From: Mycolicibacterium sp. 018/SC-01/001
GTDB lineage: Bacteria; Actinomycetota; Actinomycetes; Mycobacteriales; Mycobacteriaceae
Direction of reading: 5' to 3'
NCBI RefSeq assembly: GCF_007096635.1
Contig: NZ_VKAA01000003.1
Span: forward strand, 62,001 to 126,000
Length of the DNA: 64,000 bases
Position numbers and translations under genes: made by a program
Shown here: positions 26,581-36,037 of the stretch, in pieces
Layout: every line of letters starts with the position of its first letter
Numbering within the stretch: position 1 is the stretch's first letter
Notes under the pieces: model-generated
What the model was told of the DNA's origin: nothing
What the model saw: the letters and a program-made list of their open reading frames with translations, nothing else
Database searches by the model: none

Positions 26581-27812
26581 CTGGGCGGTTCGTAGGTTTG
26601 GTACCACCACCACTGGGCGCGTTCGCCGGTCGGGCCGGGGCACGGTGCGACGTCCGGGGGCGGTCGGGTTGGTGTGCGGGCCAGCGACGCGGAGGTCAGG
26701 GCTCGGCGGGCGGCGTCGGTGACGACGAGTTGATCGGCGGGGCCGGTGATCGTGATGAGCCCGCGGTGATGCGCCCGATGGTGATACGGGCACACCAGGG
26801 CGAGGTTCCACAGTTCGGTGGGGCCGCCGTCCTCCCAGTGCACCAGGTGGTGGGCGTGCAACGCCCTGGTGGCCCCGCAGCCGGGGACCACGCAGGTGTG
26901 GTCTCGGTGCTCCAGCGCGCGGCGTAGCCGCCGGTTGACTGTGCGGGTCGATCGGCCCGCGCCGATCACCCGGCCGTCGCGGTGAAACCACGCCTCGCAG
27001 GTGGCGTCGCAGCTCAGGTAGCGGCGGTCGGCGTCGGTGAGCACGGGGCCCAGGTGCAGCTGGGAGATCCGGGTGTCCACGTCGACGTGCACGACGACGG
27101 TGGTGCGTTGCCCGTGCGGTCGCGCGGCGGCCTCGGCGTCCCAGCTGGCGTCGACCAGCCGCAGGAACGCCGCCGCGGTGGTCGGCATCGGGGCCTGCCC
27201 GTCGGGGTCGGCGGCGGTCCGTTCCGCTACGAGCGCGTCACGGTGCGAGGCGAGCGCTGCCTCGAATGCCGCGTGCGGGAGCGTGATCTGCCAGTAGGTG
27301 TAATGCTCGTCGCTGCGCGAGGAGATCGACACCTGGGGCCCGGGATCCGGGACGGGCGCCGGCTCGGGGTCCGCAGCGGGCTCGGGCTGGGGTTCCGGGG
27401 TGGGTTTGGGCTGCATCTTCAGCGCCGTGCGCAGCTGGGTCACTGTCGCGGACTGGGCCAGCGTGGCGAAGTGCTGGTCGGAGCCGGGCAGGCCGTGTTC
27501 GGCGATCACCCCGACCTGGTCGACGGAGAACCGGCCCTGGGCCAAACCCTCGACACAGGAGGGGAATTCGTCATACCGGTGCGCGATCGCCGCGATCGTG
27601 TGCGCCCGCGCCGGTGACACCCCGGCCTTCCAGGCCAGCCACCCGGCCGTCGACCGCGCCCCGGCAGCCGCCCACAGCTCATCCCGGTCGATCTCGGCGG
27701 CGATCTCCACGATCCGGGCATCGATCGCGTTGCGCTGTCCCGTCAGCTCCGCCAACTCCTCGTGCAGCACCGACAACCGCTCATCGATGGCCAACGAACT
27801 GATCGGAGACAT
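26577..27812 (-). CDS. DUF222/HNH endonuclease domain protein (13E12-like)
   Basis: A 411-residue protein. An N-terminal helical DUF222 domain (about 1-140) leads to a Pro/Glu-rich linker (about 145-170), a second conserved domain, then a C-terminal HNH motif: CVVPGCGATRALHAHHLVHW, GGPTELWNLALVCPYHHRAH. The paired CxxC and His residues make the metal site look intact. Proteins of this type are common and multi-copy in mycobacteria (the 13E12 repeat family in M. tuberculosis); their role is unsettled. ATG 27812 is chosen; the frame stays open to 27902. Not linked to any restriction or phage gene here. Confidence 0.85.
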   Translation of the reverse strand: MSPISSLAIDERLSVLHEELAELTGQRNAIDARIVEIAAEIDRDELWAAAGARSTAGWLAWKAGVSPARAHTIAAIAHRYDEFPSCVEGLAQGRFSVDQVGVIAEHGLPGSDQHFATLAQSATVTQLRTALKMQPKPTPEPQPEPAADPEPAPVPDPGPQVSISSRSDEHYTYWQITLPHAAFEAALASHRDALVAERTAADPDGQAPMPTTAAAFLRLVDASWDAEAAARPHGQRTTVVVHVDVDTRISQLHLGPVLTDADRRYLSCDATCEAWFHRDGRVIGAGRSTRTVNRRLRRALEHRDHTCVVPGCGATRALHAHHLVHWEDGGPTELWNLALVCPYHHRAHHRGLITITGPADQLVVTDAARRALTSASLARTPTRPPPDVAPCPGPTGERAQWWWYQTYEPPS

Positions 27813-27902
27813 GCCCCCAACCTGCCCGCCGCCACCGACATCCACGCGCTCACCAACGCCCGACGCGCGACTACCTGGGGACGAAATCGGCTCTGGGGAC
27901 AA

Positions 27903-28208
27903 CTACACCGGGGGCACGTCCTCCGGCCGCTCTATCGGGATGTCGATGCCCCGCTGACGCACCCGGCGGTGCTCCATGTACAGCCAGCCGATGCCGGCGG
28001 TCAGCCCGACCGCGGCGATCACCAGCGCGACCACCGCCAATCCGCTCCTACCGACCGCGAACCCGCAGAGTGAAAGTGCGAAAGCGATCAACCCCACCGC
28101 GATCATCGAATGGCCCGGCCAGTTGGCCGCATCCTTGAGGGTCTCGCCGGCCACCGGACCCAGCGGCGCGGCCCGGTCGGGCCCTGCGTGCTTGTCGTGT
28201 GTGTCCAT
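27903..28208 (-). CDS. Small conserved membrane protein
   Basis: A 101-residue protein with a polar N-terminus, a PxAGETLKDAANWPGHS segment and two adjacent hydrophobic helices (about 36-54 and 57-77), then a basic, proline-ending tail. It fits a small actinobacterial membrane protein family without assigned function. It lies 56 bases after the alpha/beta hydrolase gene on the same strand, so they may be cotranscribed. No enzymatic motif is visible. Confidence 0.7.
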   Translation of the reverse strand: MDTHDKHAGPDRAAPLGPVAGETLKDAANWPGHSMIAVGLIAFALSLCGFAVGRSGLAVVALVIAAVGLTAGIGWLYMEHRRVRQRGIDIPIERPEDVPPV

Positions 28209-28264
28209 AGTCGTCAGTCGTGGTCAGGCAGCGCAATCCGAACGTCGCCGCCGTGTGGCTCTGC

Positions 28265-29488
28265 TCACTTACGCGAAAGCCACTGGTGAAGGCGGTCGTA
28301 GATCTCCGGATGGTTGAGCAGATCGAAGTGGTGCAGACCGGTCAGCACGAGTCCTGCGTCGTCCTCGAACGGCAGTCGGCGCTTGCGGCCACGCCCCGAG
28401 GCACTGGCCGGCCGCACCAGATAATCGCCAACGACCATGCCCAACGCCGCCGGCGCGGCCGAGGTCGCGACGAAGTGGTAGCGGGCATGAGGCAGGAACG
28501 GCACCTCGCGGCAGCGGTCCCGCAGGAATTCGTCGGGGTCCGCCTCGGCCCAGTCGTCGTTGAGGACGGCGCCGAAGCGCAGGTCCTTGATGCCGTCGCT
28601 GCGCAGGTTCAGTAGCTCCGCAATGGCCCGGGTTTCGCGCAACCGGATCATCAGCCAGCTGGCGGCGTTGACCGTTTTCTCCAGGTCGGCGCCCATGTGC
28701 GGGGAGCCCAGGCACACCACCTGGCGGGTCGCCCGGCACCAGCGGCGATTGCGCTCGGCGGCGTAATGACAGGCCGAGCGGGCCACCAGCCCGCCCATCG
28801 AATGCCCGATCAGCGCGATGCGGCTGACCGGAACCGGCCACACCTCCAGCAGCCGGGTGAGCAGATCGTCGAGTGCCCGGCCGTTCGTCGAGATGTGCTG
28901 ACCGGTGTTGTAGCGGATCTCGATCGGCGTGTAGCCCAGGTCGTCGTGCAGGCGTTCCCCGTACCAGGTCGACGGGGCGCCGGTCGACGGGCGAGGTGGA
29001 CGATGCCACGACGACTCCGTCTGGCACAGCCCGTGCACGAACACCGCGAGCTTGTCGGTCGGCTCTGCGAATGCGGCGGTGATCGCCGCTGGGGTCAGGG
29101 CGACGGCGCGGCCGTCGACCCGGATCGCCATCGGGGCGGCGAACTCGTTGCCCCGGTCGGCGAGCTCGTCGCCGTAGATGCCGTTGAGCGCGGCGATCGC
29201 CTCCGCGACACCCGGGCGCTCGTCCAGCGGTGGATCGTCGTCGAACGCCAGGCCCGCTGCGGCGAGTTCCGCGACCTTCGGGGGCACCCGAGCACCGGTG
29301 ACGTCGAGCGCGTCGTACACCGCGCCCGCGATCGCGTCGTGCACGATCTCTACCGGCCGGGCAACCGGGCCGATGGACGTGAACACCCGGCTCGCGATCC
29401 CCGTGTGCATGCCGCGGACCAGGCTGTTCAGTACGGTCAGGCCTTCTGCCGCCACCTCGCCGAGGGACTGCATGTCGGTGGTACGCAT
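28265..29488 (-). CDS. Alpha/beta hydrolase (lipase/esterase-like)
   Basis: A 407-residue hydrolase. The nucleophile elbow GHSMGG appears in the middle (ALIGHSMGGLVARSACHYAA), the oxyanion strand before it reads KLAVFVHGLCQTESSW, and a late histidine in TGLHHFDLLNHPEIYDRL completes the likely triad. The roughly 140-residue N-terminal helical part is unusual for simple esterases. GGGGGGAG before the ATG at 29488 sets the start. A 16-base palindrome 30-46 bases upstream may control it. Substrate unknown; no signal peptide is seen. Confidence 0.82.
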   Translation of the reverse strand: MRTTDMQSLGEVAAEGLTVLNSLVRGMHTGIASRVFTSIGPVARPVEIVHDAIAGAVYDALDVTGARVPPKVAELAAAGLAFDDDPPLDERPGVAEAIAALNGIYGDELADRGNEFAAPMAIRVDGRAVALTPAAITAAFAEPTDKLAVFVHGLCQTESSWHRPPRPSTGAPSTWYGERLHDDLGYTPIEIRYNTGQHISTNGRALDDLLTRLLEVWPVPVSRIALIGHSMGGLVARSACHYAAERNRRWCRATRQVVCLGSPHMGADLEKTVNAASWLMIRLRETRAIAELLNLRSDGIKDLRFGAVLNDDWAEADPDEFLRDRCREVPFLPHARYHFVATSAAPAALGMVVGDYLVRPASASGRGRKRRLPFEDDAGLVLTGLHHFDLLNHPEIYDRLHQWLSRK

Positions 29489-29518
29489 GCCGGCTCCCCC
29501 CTTCGGTGAACAGTTGTA

Positions 29519-29534
29519 CTTACCCGAGGGTAAG
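29519..29534. promoter_or_regulatory. Candidate operator CTTACCC-GA-GGGTAAG
   Basis: Two perfect 7-base arms separated by 2 bases lie 31 bases before the hydrolase start. In minus-strand sense the palindrome is followed by GTAC-rich sequence that could be the promoter. It is similar but not identical to the ricR palindrome in this window (3-base spacer there), so either a CsoR-like or a TetR-like protein could bind. Confidence 0.45.
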
Positions 29535-29570
29535 GTGCTGTCGCCGTCGAGGCAACGTGGTCTCGAGTGG

Positions 29571-29870
29571 TCAGTGCCCGAGCGCGTCCTCGATGCGGGC
29601 CACCTTGGCGGTGAGCTGCCCGGTGTGGCCCGGTCTGATGTCGGCCTTGAGGACCAGGCTGACGCGCGGCGCAACGGTGGCCACGGCGTCGACCGCCTGC
29701 TTCACCACGGCCATCACCTCATCCCACTCGCCCTCGATGTTGGTGAACATGGCATTGGTCTCGTTGGGCAGCCCGGAGGCGCGCACCACCCGCACTGCTT
29801 CGGCGACCGCGTCGCCCACTCCACCTGAGTCGTCCCCCGACAGGGGGCTGATGCTGAACGCGACGATCAT
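29571..29870 (-). CDS. MTH1187/YqgV-type thiamine-binding family protein
   Basis: A 99-residue protein with the compact ferredoxin-like layout of this family: [10 protein letters not shown], a helix, [21 protein letters not shown], and [12 protein letters not shown]. Members bind thiamine or related compounds and form tetramers; the physiological role is unclear. TAGGCT (29882-29877 on the minus strand) lies 6 bases before the ATG without a Shine-Dalgarno sequence, so the mRNA is probably leaderless. It is divergent from the L,D-transpeptidase gene. Confidence 0.85.
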   Translation of the reverse strand: MIVAFSISPLSGDDSGGVGDAVAEAVRVVRASGLPNETNAMFTNIEGEWDEVMAVVKQAVDAVATVAPRVSLVLKADIRPGHTGQLTAKVARIEDALGH

Positions 29871-29876
29871 CGGTGC

Positions 29877-29882
29877 AGCCTA
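29877..29882 (-). promoter_or_regulatory. Candidate -10 (TAGGCT) for the MTH1187-type gene
   Basis: The hexamer has the TANNNT form and lies 6 bases before the ATG at 29870, which predicts a leaderless transcript. No -35 of clear quality was seen. Confidence 0.4.
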
Positions 29883-30042
29883 CGGGCCCGGCGAGTAACG
29901 CCCGGACCCGGCGAGACGATCATCAGTGCAGGTCAGGGTCGCCACAGGGGTGGCCGCTCGGGGGTCTGCAGCCCGCTGGCCAGGCGAATCGTTCCCGGCG
30001 CTGTGACACACTGAATGCAGTCGCGGGACTGGAGGTACTTGC

Positions 30043-31065
30043 ATGCGGCAGGCAAACAAGAGTCGGTTGATCGCCGTGGTGTCGGTGTTGACCGTGGTCG
30101 CGAGCATGCTGCTCAGCGCCCCGTCGGCACTCGCGCAGCCCGACGTGGCGCCGCCGCCGGCACCCGCGGATCCGTTCGCGCCGCCACCGCTGCCCAACCC
30201 GCTGGCGTTCCCGAACCCGTTCGCGCCCCCGGCTCCGGCCCCCGCCGTCACGCCGACGGCGGCCGATCCGTTCGCCGTCATCCCCGGCCAGCCGATGCCG
30301 ATCCCGGAAGGCACGCCCGCGGGGCAGAACCCGACACCGTTCGTCGGGCAGCCGCCGTTCGTGCCACCGTCGTTCAACCCCACCAACGGCTCCATCGTCG
30401 GCGCGGCCAAGCCGATCTACATCAATTTCCAGCGGCCCATCGCCAACCGGCAGATGGCCCAGGACGCCGTGCACATCTCGTCGGTGCCGCCGGTGCCCGG
30501 CCGGTTCTACTGGACCAGCGACACGCAGCTGCGTTGGCGGCCGCAGGACTTCTGGCCGGCCGGCACCGTCGTCAACATCGACGCCGCCGGGACGAAGTCC
30601 AGTTTCACGGTTCCCGAGCAGCTGGTCGCCACCGTCGACGACACGACGCACACGATGACCGTCGTCCGCAACGGCGTGGTCGAGAAGACCTTCCCCGTCT
30701 CGATGGGCAAGAGCGACGGCAAGCACGAGACCAAGAACGGCACCTACTACGTGCTGGAGAAGTTCGCCGACATCATCATGGACTCGTCCACCTACGGGGT
30801 GCCGGTCGATTCGGCCGAGGGCTACAAACTCAAGGTCCAGGACGCGGTACGCATCGACAACAGCGGCATCTTCGTCCACAGCGCCCCGTGGTCCGTCGGC
30901 GATCAGGGCAAACGCAACGTGAGCCACGGGTGCATCAACCTCAGCCCCGCGAACGCCCAGTGGTTCTACGACAACTTCGGCAGTGGTGACCCCGTTGTGG
31001 TCAAGAACTCCAAGGGCGGCTTGTACGACCAGCCCGACGGTGCGTCGGACTGGCAGATGTTCTGA
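30043..31065 (+). CDS. L,D-transpeptidase (Rv0192-type)
   Basis: A 340-residue cell-wall enzyme. It has a signal peptide (cleavage near SALA|QPD, residue 34), a proline-rich segment (35-120), a Big_5/Ig-like domain (about 120-190) and the YkuD catalytic domain (about 195-320). The catalytic motif IFVHSAPW ... NVSHGCIN places the nucleophile at Cys297 and His at 295. It makes 3-3 crosslinks in peptidoglycan or attaches proteins. GGAGG at 30031-30035 supports the ATG. Its place near ricR and zmp1 matches Rv0192 of M. tuberculosis; naming of this paralogue differs between species, so no symbol is given. Confidence 0.92.
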   Translation: MRQANKSRLIAVVSVLTVVASMLLSAPSALAQPDVAPPPAPADPFAPPPLPNPLAFPNPFAPPAPAPAVTPTAADPFAVIPGQPMPIPEGTPAGQNPTPFVGQPPFVPPSFNPTNGSIVGAAKPIYINFQRPIANRQMAQDAVHISSVPPVPGRFYWTSDTQLRWRPQDFWPAGTVVNIDAAGTKSSFTVPEQLVATVDDTTHTMTVVRNGVVEKTFPVSMGKSDGKHETKNGTYYVLEKFADIIMDSSTYGVPVDSAEGYKLKVQDAVRIDNSGIFVHSAPWSVGDQGKRNVSHGCINLSPANAQWFYDNFGSGDPVVVKNSKGGLYDQPDGASDWQMF

Positions 31066-31136
31066 CGTCCTGACCTGACCGGCCGCCACCGGCTCCGCGC
31101 CGTGCCACGATGGGGGCAGGCGAAGGGTGGGCGCGG

Positions 31137-32063
31137 ATGCCCGATGACGGCAAGGCGGTGGTCCGCACCGCCAGTGTGCTGCTGTTGACGCTGTTCGCCC
31201 TCGTCGCGCTCCGCGGCGTGGTACCCGGTGCTCCGCCCCCGACGCCCGACGACGATCCGGGCGGGACGGGCTCGTTGCCCGCGGTCGTGATCATGCTGGC
31301 CGTGTCGATGGCGGCGATCCTCGTGTCGGTGCTCGCACGCTCCGGGCGGCCGCGTCACCCGTCCTCAGCGAGCGAGCCGCCGCGTCGCGATCGCGGTGAC
31401 GCCGGTGCGTTCCCGTGGCGGCTGCTGCTGATCCTGGCGGCGGCACTGCTCGCCTGGCTGCTGATCGTCGTCGTGCTGATGCGGTGGACGTCGACGATCG
31501 ACCCGCCGGAGCCGGCCGCGCCCACGCCCGCCCGAGCCCCGGATGTCTCCGCGCAGCCCGGCGGAGCCGCCCCCGACCGTGACACCGGCGGCAGTGTGTT
31601 CGATCTGCTGATGGGCACAGCTGTCGCGCTGTTCGCGCTGTCCGTCGTCGCGTCAGTGGCCACGCGCCGGCGCCGCACCGCGGCTGCGCCCGCCGTCCTC
31701 GACGGACCCGCCCCGAGCCCGCAACCACCGCCCGGTCCCGATCTGGCCCGCGCGGCGGAGCGGGGCCTGGCCGAGGTGGGCGATCGCAGCCGTGACCCGC
31801 GAGAGGCGATCATCGCGTGCTACGTCGCGATGGAACAGGAGCTGGAGAAGTCGCCGGGCACGGTCCCGCAGGCCTCCGACACCCCGTCGGAGGTGCTCGC
31901 CCGCGCCGTCGCCCGCCGCGCCGTCCACGCCGACAGCGCCGCGCAGCTGGTCGAGCTGTTCGAAGAGGCCCGCTTCAGCCCCCACGTCATGAACGAGGGC
32001 CACCGCGACGACGCCGTGCGTGCGCTGCAAGTGGTGCAACGCGAACTGCAGGGGGTGACGTGA
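31137..32063 (+). CDS. DUF4129-domain membrane protein
   Basis: A 308-residue protein with three hydrophobic segments (about residues 8-28, 43-62 and 90-110), another near 160-178, and a C-terminal DUF4129 domain containing DPREAIIACYVAMEQELE and RFSPHVMNEGHRDDAV. DUF4129 typically ends proteins in MoxR/DUF58 clusters, as here. AAGGGTGGG 7-15 bases before ATG 31137 favours it over ATG 31110. The stop overlaps the next start. It probably works with the following genes in envelope quality control; the mechanism is unknown. Confidence 0.75.
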   Translation: MPDDGKAVVRTASVLLLTLFALVALRGVVPGAPPPTPDDDPGGTGSLPAVVIMLAVSMAAILVSVLARSGRPRHPSSASEPPRRDRGDAGAFPWRLLLILAAALLAWLLIVVVLMRWTSTIDPPEPAAPTPARAPDVSAQPGGAAPDRDTGGSVFDLLMGTAVALFALSVVASVATRRRRTAAAPAVLDGPAPSPQPPPGPDLARAAERGLAEVGDRSRDPREAIIACYVAMEQELEKSPGTVPQASDTPSEVLARAVARRAVHADSAAQLVELFEEARFSPHVMNEGHRDDAVRALQVVQRELQGVT

Positions 32064-32538
32064 CCAGGATCGTGGCCGCCGGCGTCGTGCTCGTCGTCGC
32101 CGTCGAGGTGCTGGCGTTCGCGCTCGCCGATCGCGCCGTCGTGGTCGCCGTCACCGGCGCCGCGCTGGCCGCCGCGCTGCTCTGGATCCGCTGGCACCTC
32201 ACCCGGCGCGTCGACGCCGACGCCGACAACGCCGGTGACGCGACATCGACGTCGTTGCAGCGCTGGCTTTCTCGCACCGAGACGCTGATCTCGTGGGCCG
32301 ACTCGACCCGGGCCGACTGGGACCGCCGATTGCGCCCCATGCTGGCGCGCCAGTTCGAACTCGCGGTGGGCAGTCGCACCCGCGGCGGCCGGGACAGCAT
32401 CGACGCGACCGGCCGGATGCTGTTCGGTGAGCATCTGTGGTCCTGGGTGGACCCCGACAACATCTCGCGGACGGGAGCCACCGAGCCGGGCCCCGGCCGT
32501 GAGGTGCTCGACGAGATCCTGCAGCGGCTGGCCCGGCT

Positions 32539-32542
<4 letters not shown>
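32060..32542 (+). CDS. Membrane protein of the MoxR/DUF58 cluster
   Basis: A 160-residue protein starting at GTG 32060, which overlaps the preceding stop. Two hydrophobic helices occupy residues 4-20 and 23-41; the rest is soluble and includes LSRTETLISWADSTRADWDR and EVLDEILQRLARL. It ends in a GTGA overlap with the MoxR gene. This is the usual small membrane partner in mycobacterial moxR-DUF58-DUF4129 operons. No known domain function. Confidence 0.7.
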
Positions 32543-33494
<952 letters not shown>

Positions 33495-33498
<4 letters not shown>

Positions 33499-34712
33499 CG
33501 TCCGTCGAGTTACGTTGGCGTGCATCATCATTGACGCGCTCAGTGGCAACGAGTGCGGCACTCGCCTTCGGCGCCGCGGTGCTGACGGGCCGGTGGGAGC
33601 TGGTCGCATTCGCCGCTCCGCTGGTCGCGGTGCTCTGCTCGCTGGGCTGGCAGCGTCCCGTCCCGGCGGTGTCGGTGCACGGCGACCCGCCGTCGCACCG
33701 GTGTTTCGAAGGAGACCGAGTGCATCTCACCCTCGGCGCGGCCGCCGACGACGGCAGCGCCGTGCAGATCGGCGCCGACGCGCCCGCGGGGATGACGCTC
33801 GACGCCGTCGACGGAGGACCGACGCCCACGGTGGCAGTGCAGGCAGCGCGGTGGGGTCGCTACGCGATCGAGGTGACCGTGCGTGTCCCCGGGCGCGGCG
33901 GGCTGCTGGAAGGAACCGGCTCCGCACCCGCCGCGCACGTCTATGTCTTTCCCGTCGCGCCGCCGCAGTCGACCGCGATCCCGCGCACCGAACTGCTGGA
34001 CCGGCTCGGCACTCACCTGACCCGCCACACCGGGCCGGGGGTCGAGTACGCCGACATCCGGCCCTACGTGCCCGGCGACCAACTCCGGACGGTCAACTGG
34101 CCGGTCAGTGCCCGGCGCGGCGCCCTGCACATCACCGAGCGGCTCACCGACCGGGCAGCGGACGTCGTGGTGCTGTTCGACACGTACCCGCAGCCGCCGG
34201 GACCGGCCACCGCCGCGACCGAACGCACGGCCCGCGGTGCGGCGCAGGTGGTCCAGAGCGCGCTGCGCTACGGCGACCGCGCGGGACTGGTCGCGCTCGG
34301 CGGGCGCACCACCCGCTGGTTGGGCGCAGACATCGGCGCCCGGCAGTTCTACCGCATCCTCGACACCATGCTCGGTGCCACGGGCAGCTACGAGTCCGGC
34401 ACCGGCACGCTCGCCCCGCGACCCGCATTGCCCACCGGAGCGATCGTCGTCGCGTTCTCCACGATGCTCGACACCGAATTCGCGCTCGCGCTCATCGATC
34501 TGCGGCGGCGCGGGCACCCCGTCATCGCGGTCGACGTGCTGCAGGGCTGCCCGGTCGACGGCGCGAAGGACCCGCTCATCGACCGGGTGTGGACCATGCA
34601 GCGCGCGTTCATGTACCGCGACATGGCGACCGTCGGCGTCGACATCGTGGCCTGGCCCGACGACGCCTCGCTCGATCAGGCGATGGCTCTGCTCGGTGAG
34701 CGCGGACGATGA
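33495..34712 (+). CDS. DUF58 family protein
   Basis: A 405-residue protein. Two N-terminal hydrophobic helices (about 15-50) precede a beta-rich region. The DUF58 signature GVEYADIRPYVPGDQLRTVN then appears, followed by WPVSARRGALHITE and a von-Willebrand-A-like fold with VVLFDTYPQPPG. GTG 33495 overlaps the MoxR stop. DUF58 proteins are the usual MoxR clients and bind metal through a MIDAS-like site; here the first DxSxS-like motif is replaced by DTYPQ, so metal binding may be lost. Confidence 0.82.
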
Positions 34713-35143
34713 TCGCGAAAGCGTTGCTGCCGTTGGCCTTTGCGGCCGTGATGATCGGCGCGGCGCTCGGCGATGGACGGGGGTGGGGGCAGGCCGCCGC
34801 GGCGCTGGCCGCGGTCGCCGTCGTCGCGGCGATCCGGTGGCGCCCCGCGGCCTCGCTCGCGGTCGCGGCGACCGTGGTCGCCGTCGTGCTCACCGGGACT
34901 CCGCCACTGGCCGTGGCCCTGTCCGGACTCGCGGCGACCGCCTACCTGGTCACGCTGTATCGGGCCGCGACGGTACCGACGATGACGGCTGCGGTCGGCT
35001 TCGCGGCGGCCGCGGCGGTCGTCGTCGCGGTGCCGGTCGAGCTGCCCTGGGTGCCGTTGGCCGCGCCGCTGGTGCTGCTGGTCGCCTACCTGGTCGCGAT
35101 GCGGCCGTTCGTCGCGCCCGCTCGGCCGGCGTCGCGCGGCTGA
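34709..35143 (+). CDS. Small polytopic membrane protein
   Basis: A 144-residue protein made almost entirely of hydrophobic segments (about five short helices), with few charged residues and no known motif. The ATG overlaps the DUF58 stop (ATGA), making it the last gene of the five-gene coupled MoxR cluster. Function unknown; membrane anchoring or assembly for the complex is a reasonable guess. Confidence 0.65.
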   Translation: MIAKALLPLAFAAVMIGAALGDGRGWGQAAAALAAVAVVAAIRWRPAASLAVAATVVAVVLTGTPPLAVALSGLAATAYLVTLYRAATVPTMTAAVGFAAAAAVVVAVPVELPWVPLAAPLVLLVAYLVAMRPFVAPARPASRG

Positions 35144-35173
35144 CATCTCGGCGGCGCCCGGCGCGCCGTGCCG

Positions 35174-35179
35174 TACCGT
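35174..35179 (+). promoter_or_regulatory. Candidate -10 (TACCGT) for the Vgb-like gene
   Basis: TACCGT lies 6 bases before the GTG at 35186 and no Shine-Dalgarno sequence is present, predicting a leaderless transcript and supporting this GTG over one 18 bases upstream. Confidence 0.4.
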
Positions 35180-35185
35180 CGTGGC

Positions 35186-36037
35186 GTGAGCCGCGCCCTG
35201 GACATCCCGGTCTCCGGCGGTCCGTACGCGCTCGCGCAGGGGCCGGACGGCGCCATCTGGGTGACACTCACCCACAGCGGCGAGATCGCGCGCATCGCGG
35301 CGGACGGTGACCTCGACGTCCATCCGGTACATCCCGACAGCAAGCCGTCGATCATCGTGGCAGCGCCGGACGGCGGCATCTGGTTCACCCGCACCGGCGA
35401 CGACCGGATCGGGCGCCTCGGGCTGGACGGTGCGCAGCGCGAGGTCGAATTGCCCTCCGGGAGCGGCCCTTTCGGACTGTGCGTCGGACCTGACGGGGCG
35501 CTGTGGTTCACCACGATGACCTCTGGCACGGTGTGTCGGATCGGCGCGGACGACACGGTGGACGTGGTAGCCGTGCCCGGCGGCACGCCGTCGATGATCA
35601 CCGCCGGTCCCGACGGCGCGATGTGGTTCACGCTGAACCAGAAGAGCGCCGTCGGGCGGGTGGACATGGGCGGAAACGTCAGCATCCGGCCCACACCGAC
35701 TCCGGCGGCAGGGCCGGTCGGCATCACGGCGACACACGACGATGCGGTGTGGTTCACCGAGATCCGGGCCGACAAGCTGGGCCGCATCCCGATGAACGAG
35801 GCGATTCAGGAACTCCAGCTGCCGGGTAAACCCCACGCCGTGGTGGCCGACCAGGCCGACGGGGTCTGGGTCAGCCTCTGGCAGAGCGGCCAGATCGCCC
35901 ACGTCGGCGCCGACGGCGAGGTCGTGACCATCGACCTGCCCGCAGGCAGCGAACCGCACGGACTGGCGGTGGCCGCCGACGGGGCGCTGTGGGTAGCCCT
36001 GGAAGCGGGATACGTCCTGCGGCTGCCCGTCAGCTGA
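35186..36037 (+). CDS. vgb: Virginiamycin B lyase (Vgb)-like beta-propeller protein
   Basis: A 283-residue seven-bladed beta-propeller. Each blade has a repeated GPDGAxWFT-type strand (WVTLTHSG, WFTRTGDD, WFTTMTSG, WFTLNQKS, WFTEIRAD, WVSLWQSG, WVALEAGY). The residues matching the catalytic trio of staphylococcal Vgb appear intact: His217 (KPHAV), then Glu256 and His258 (SEPHG), with spacing within one residue of the known enzyme. Vgb opens the ring of streptogramin B antibiotics without water. The gene stands alone between the MoxR cluster and zmp1, with its stop adjacent to that of zmp1. Activity is inferred. Confidence 0.82.
   Translation: MSRALDIPVSGGPYALAQGPDGAIWVTLTHSGEIARIAADGDLDVHPVHPDSKPSIIVAAPDGGIWFTRTGDDRIGRLGLDGAQREVELPSGSGPFGLCVGPDGALWFTTMTSGTVCRIGADDTVDVVAVPGGTPSMITAGPDGAMWFTLNQKSAVGRVDMGGNVSIRPTPTPAAGPVGITATHDDAVWFTEIRADKLGRIPMNEAIQELQLPGKPHAVVADQADGVWVSLWQSGQIAHVGADGEVVTIDLPAGSEPHGLAVAADGALWVALEAGYVLRLPVS

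Noticed and set aside
24907..26991. 694-codon open frame across ilvD and the ricR gap
   Set aside because: It is a shifted frame of ilvD and neighbouring genes; the ilvD frame has the iron-sulfur cysteines.
26577..27812. HNH gene as part of a phage or intein
   Set aside because: No integrase, capsid or splicing motifs nearby; DUF222/HNH proteins are ordinary repeated genes in mycobacteria.
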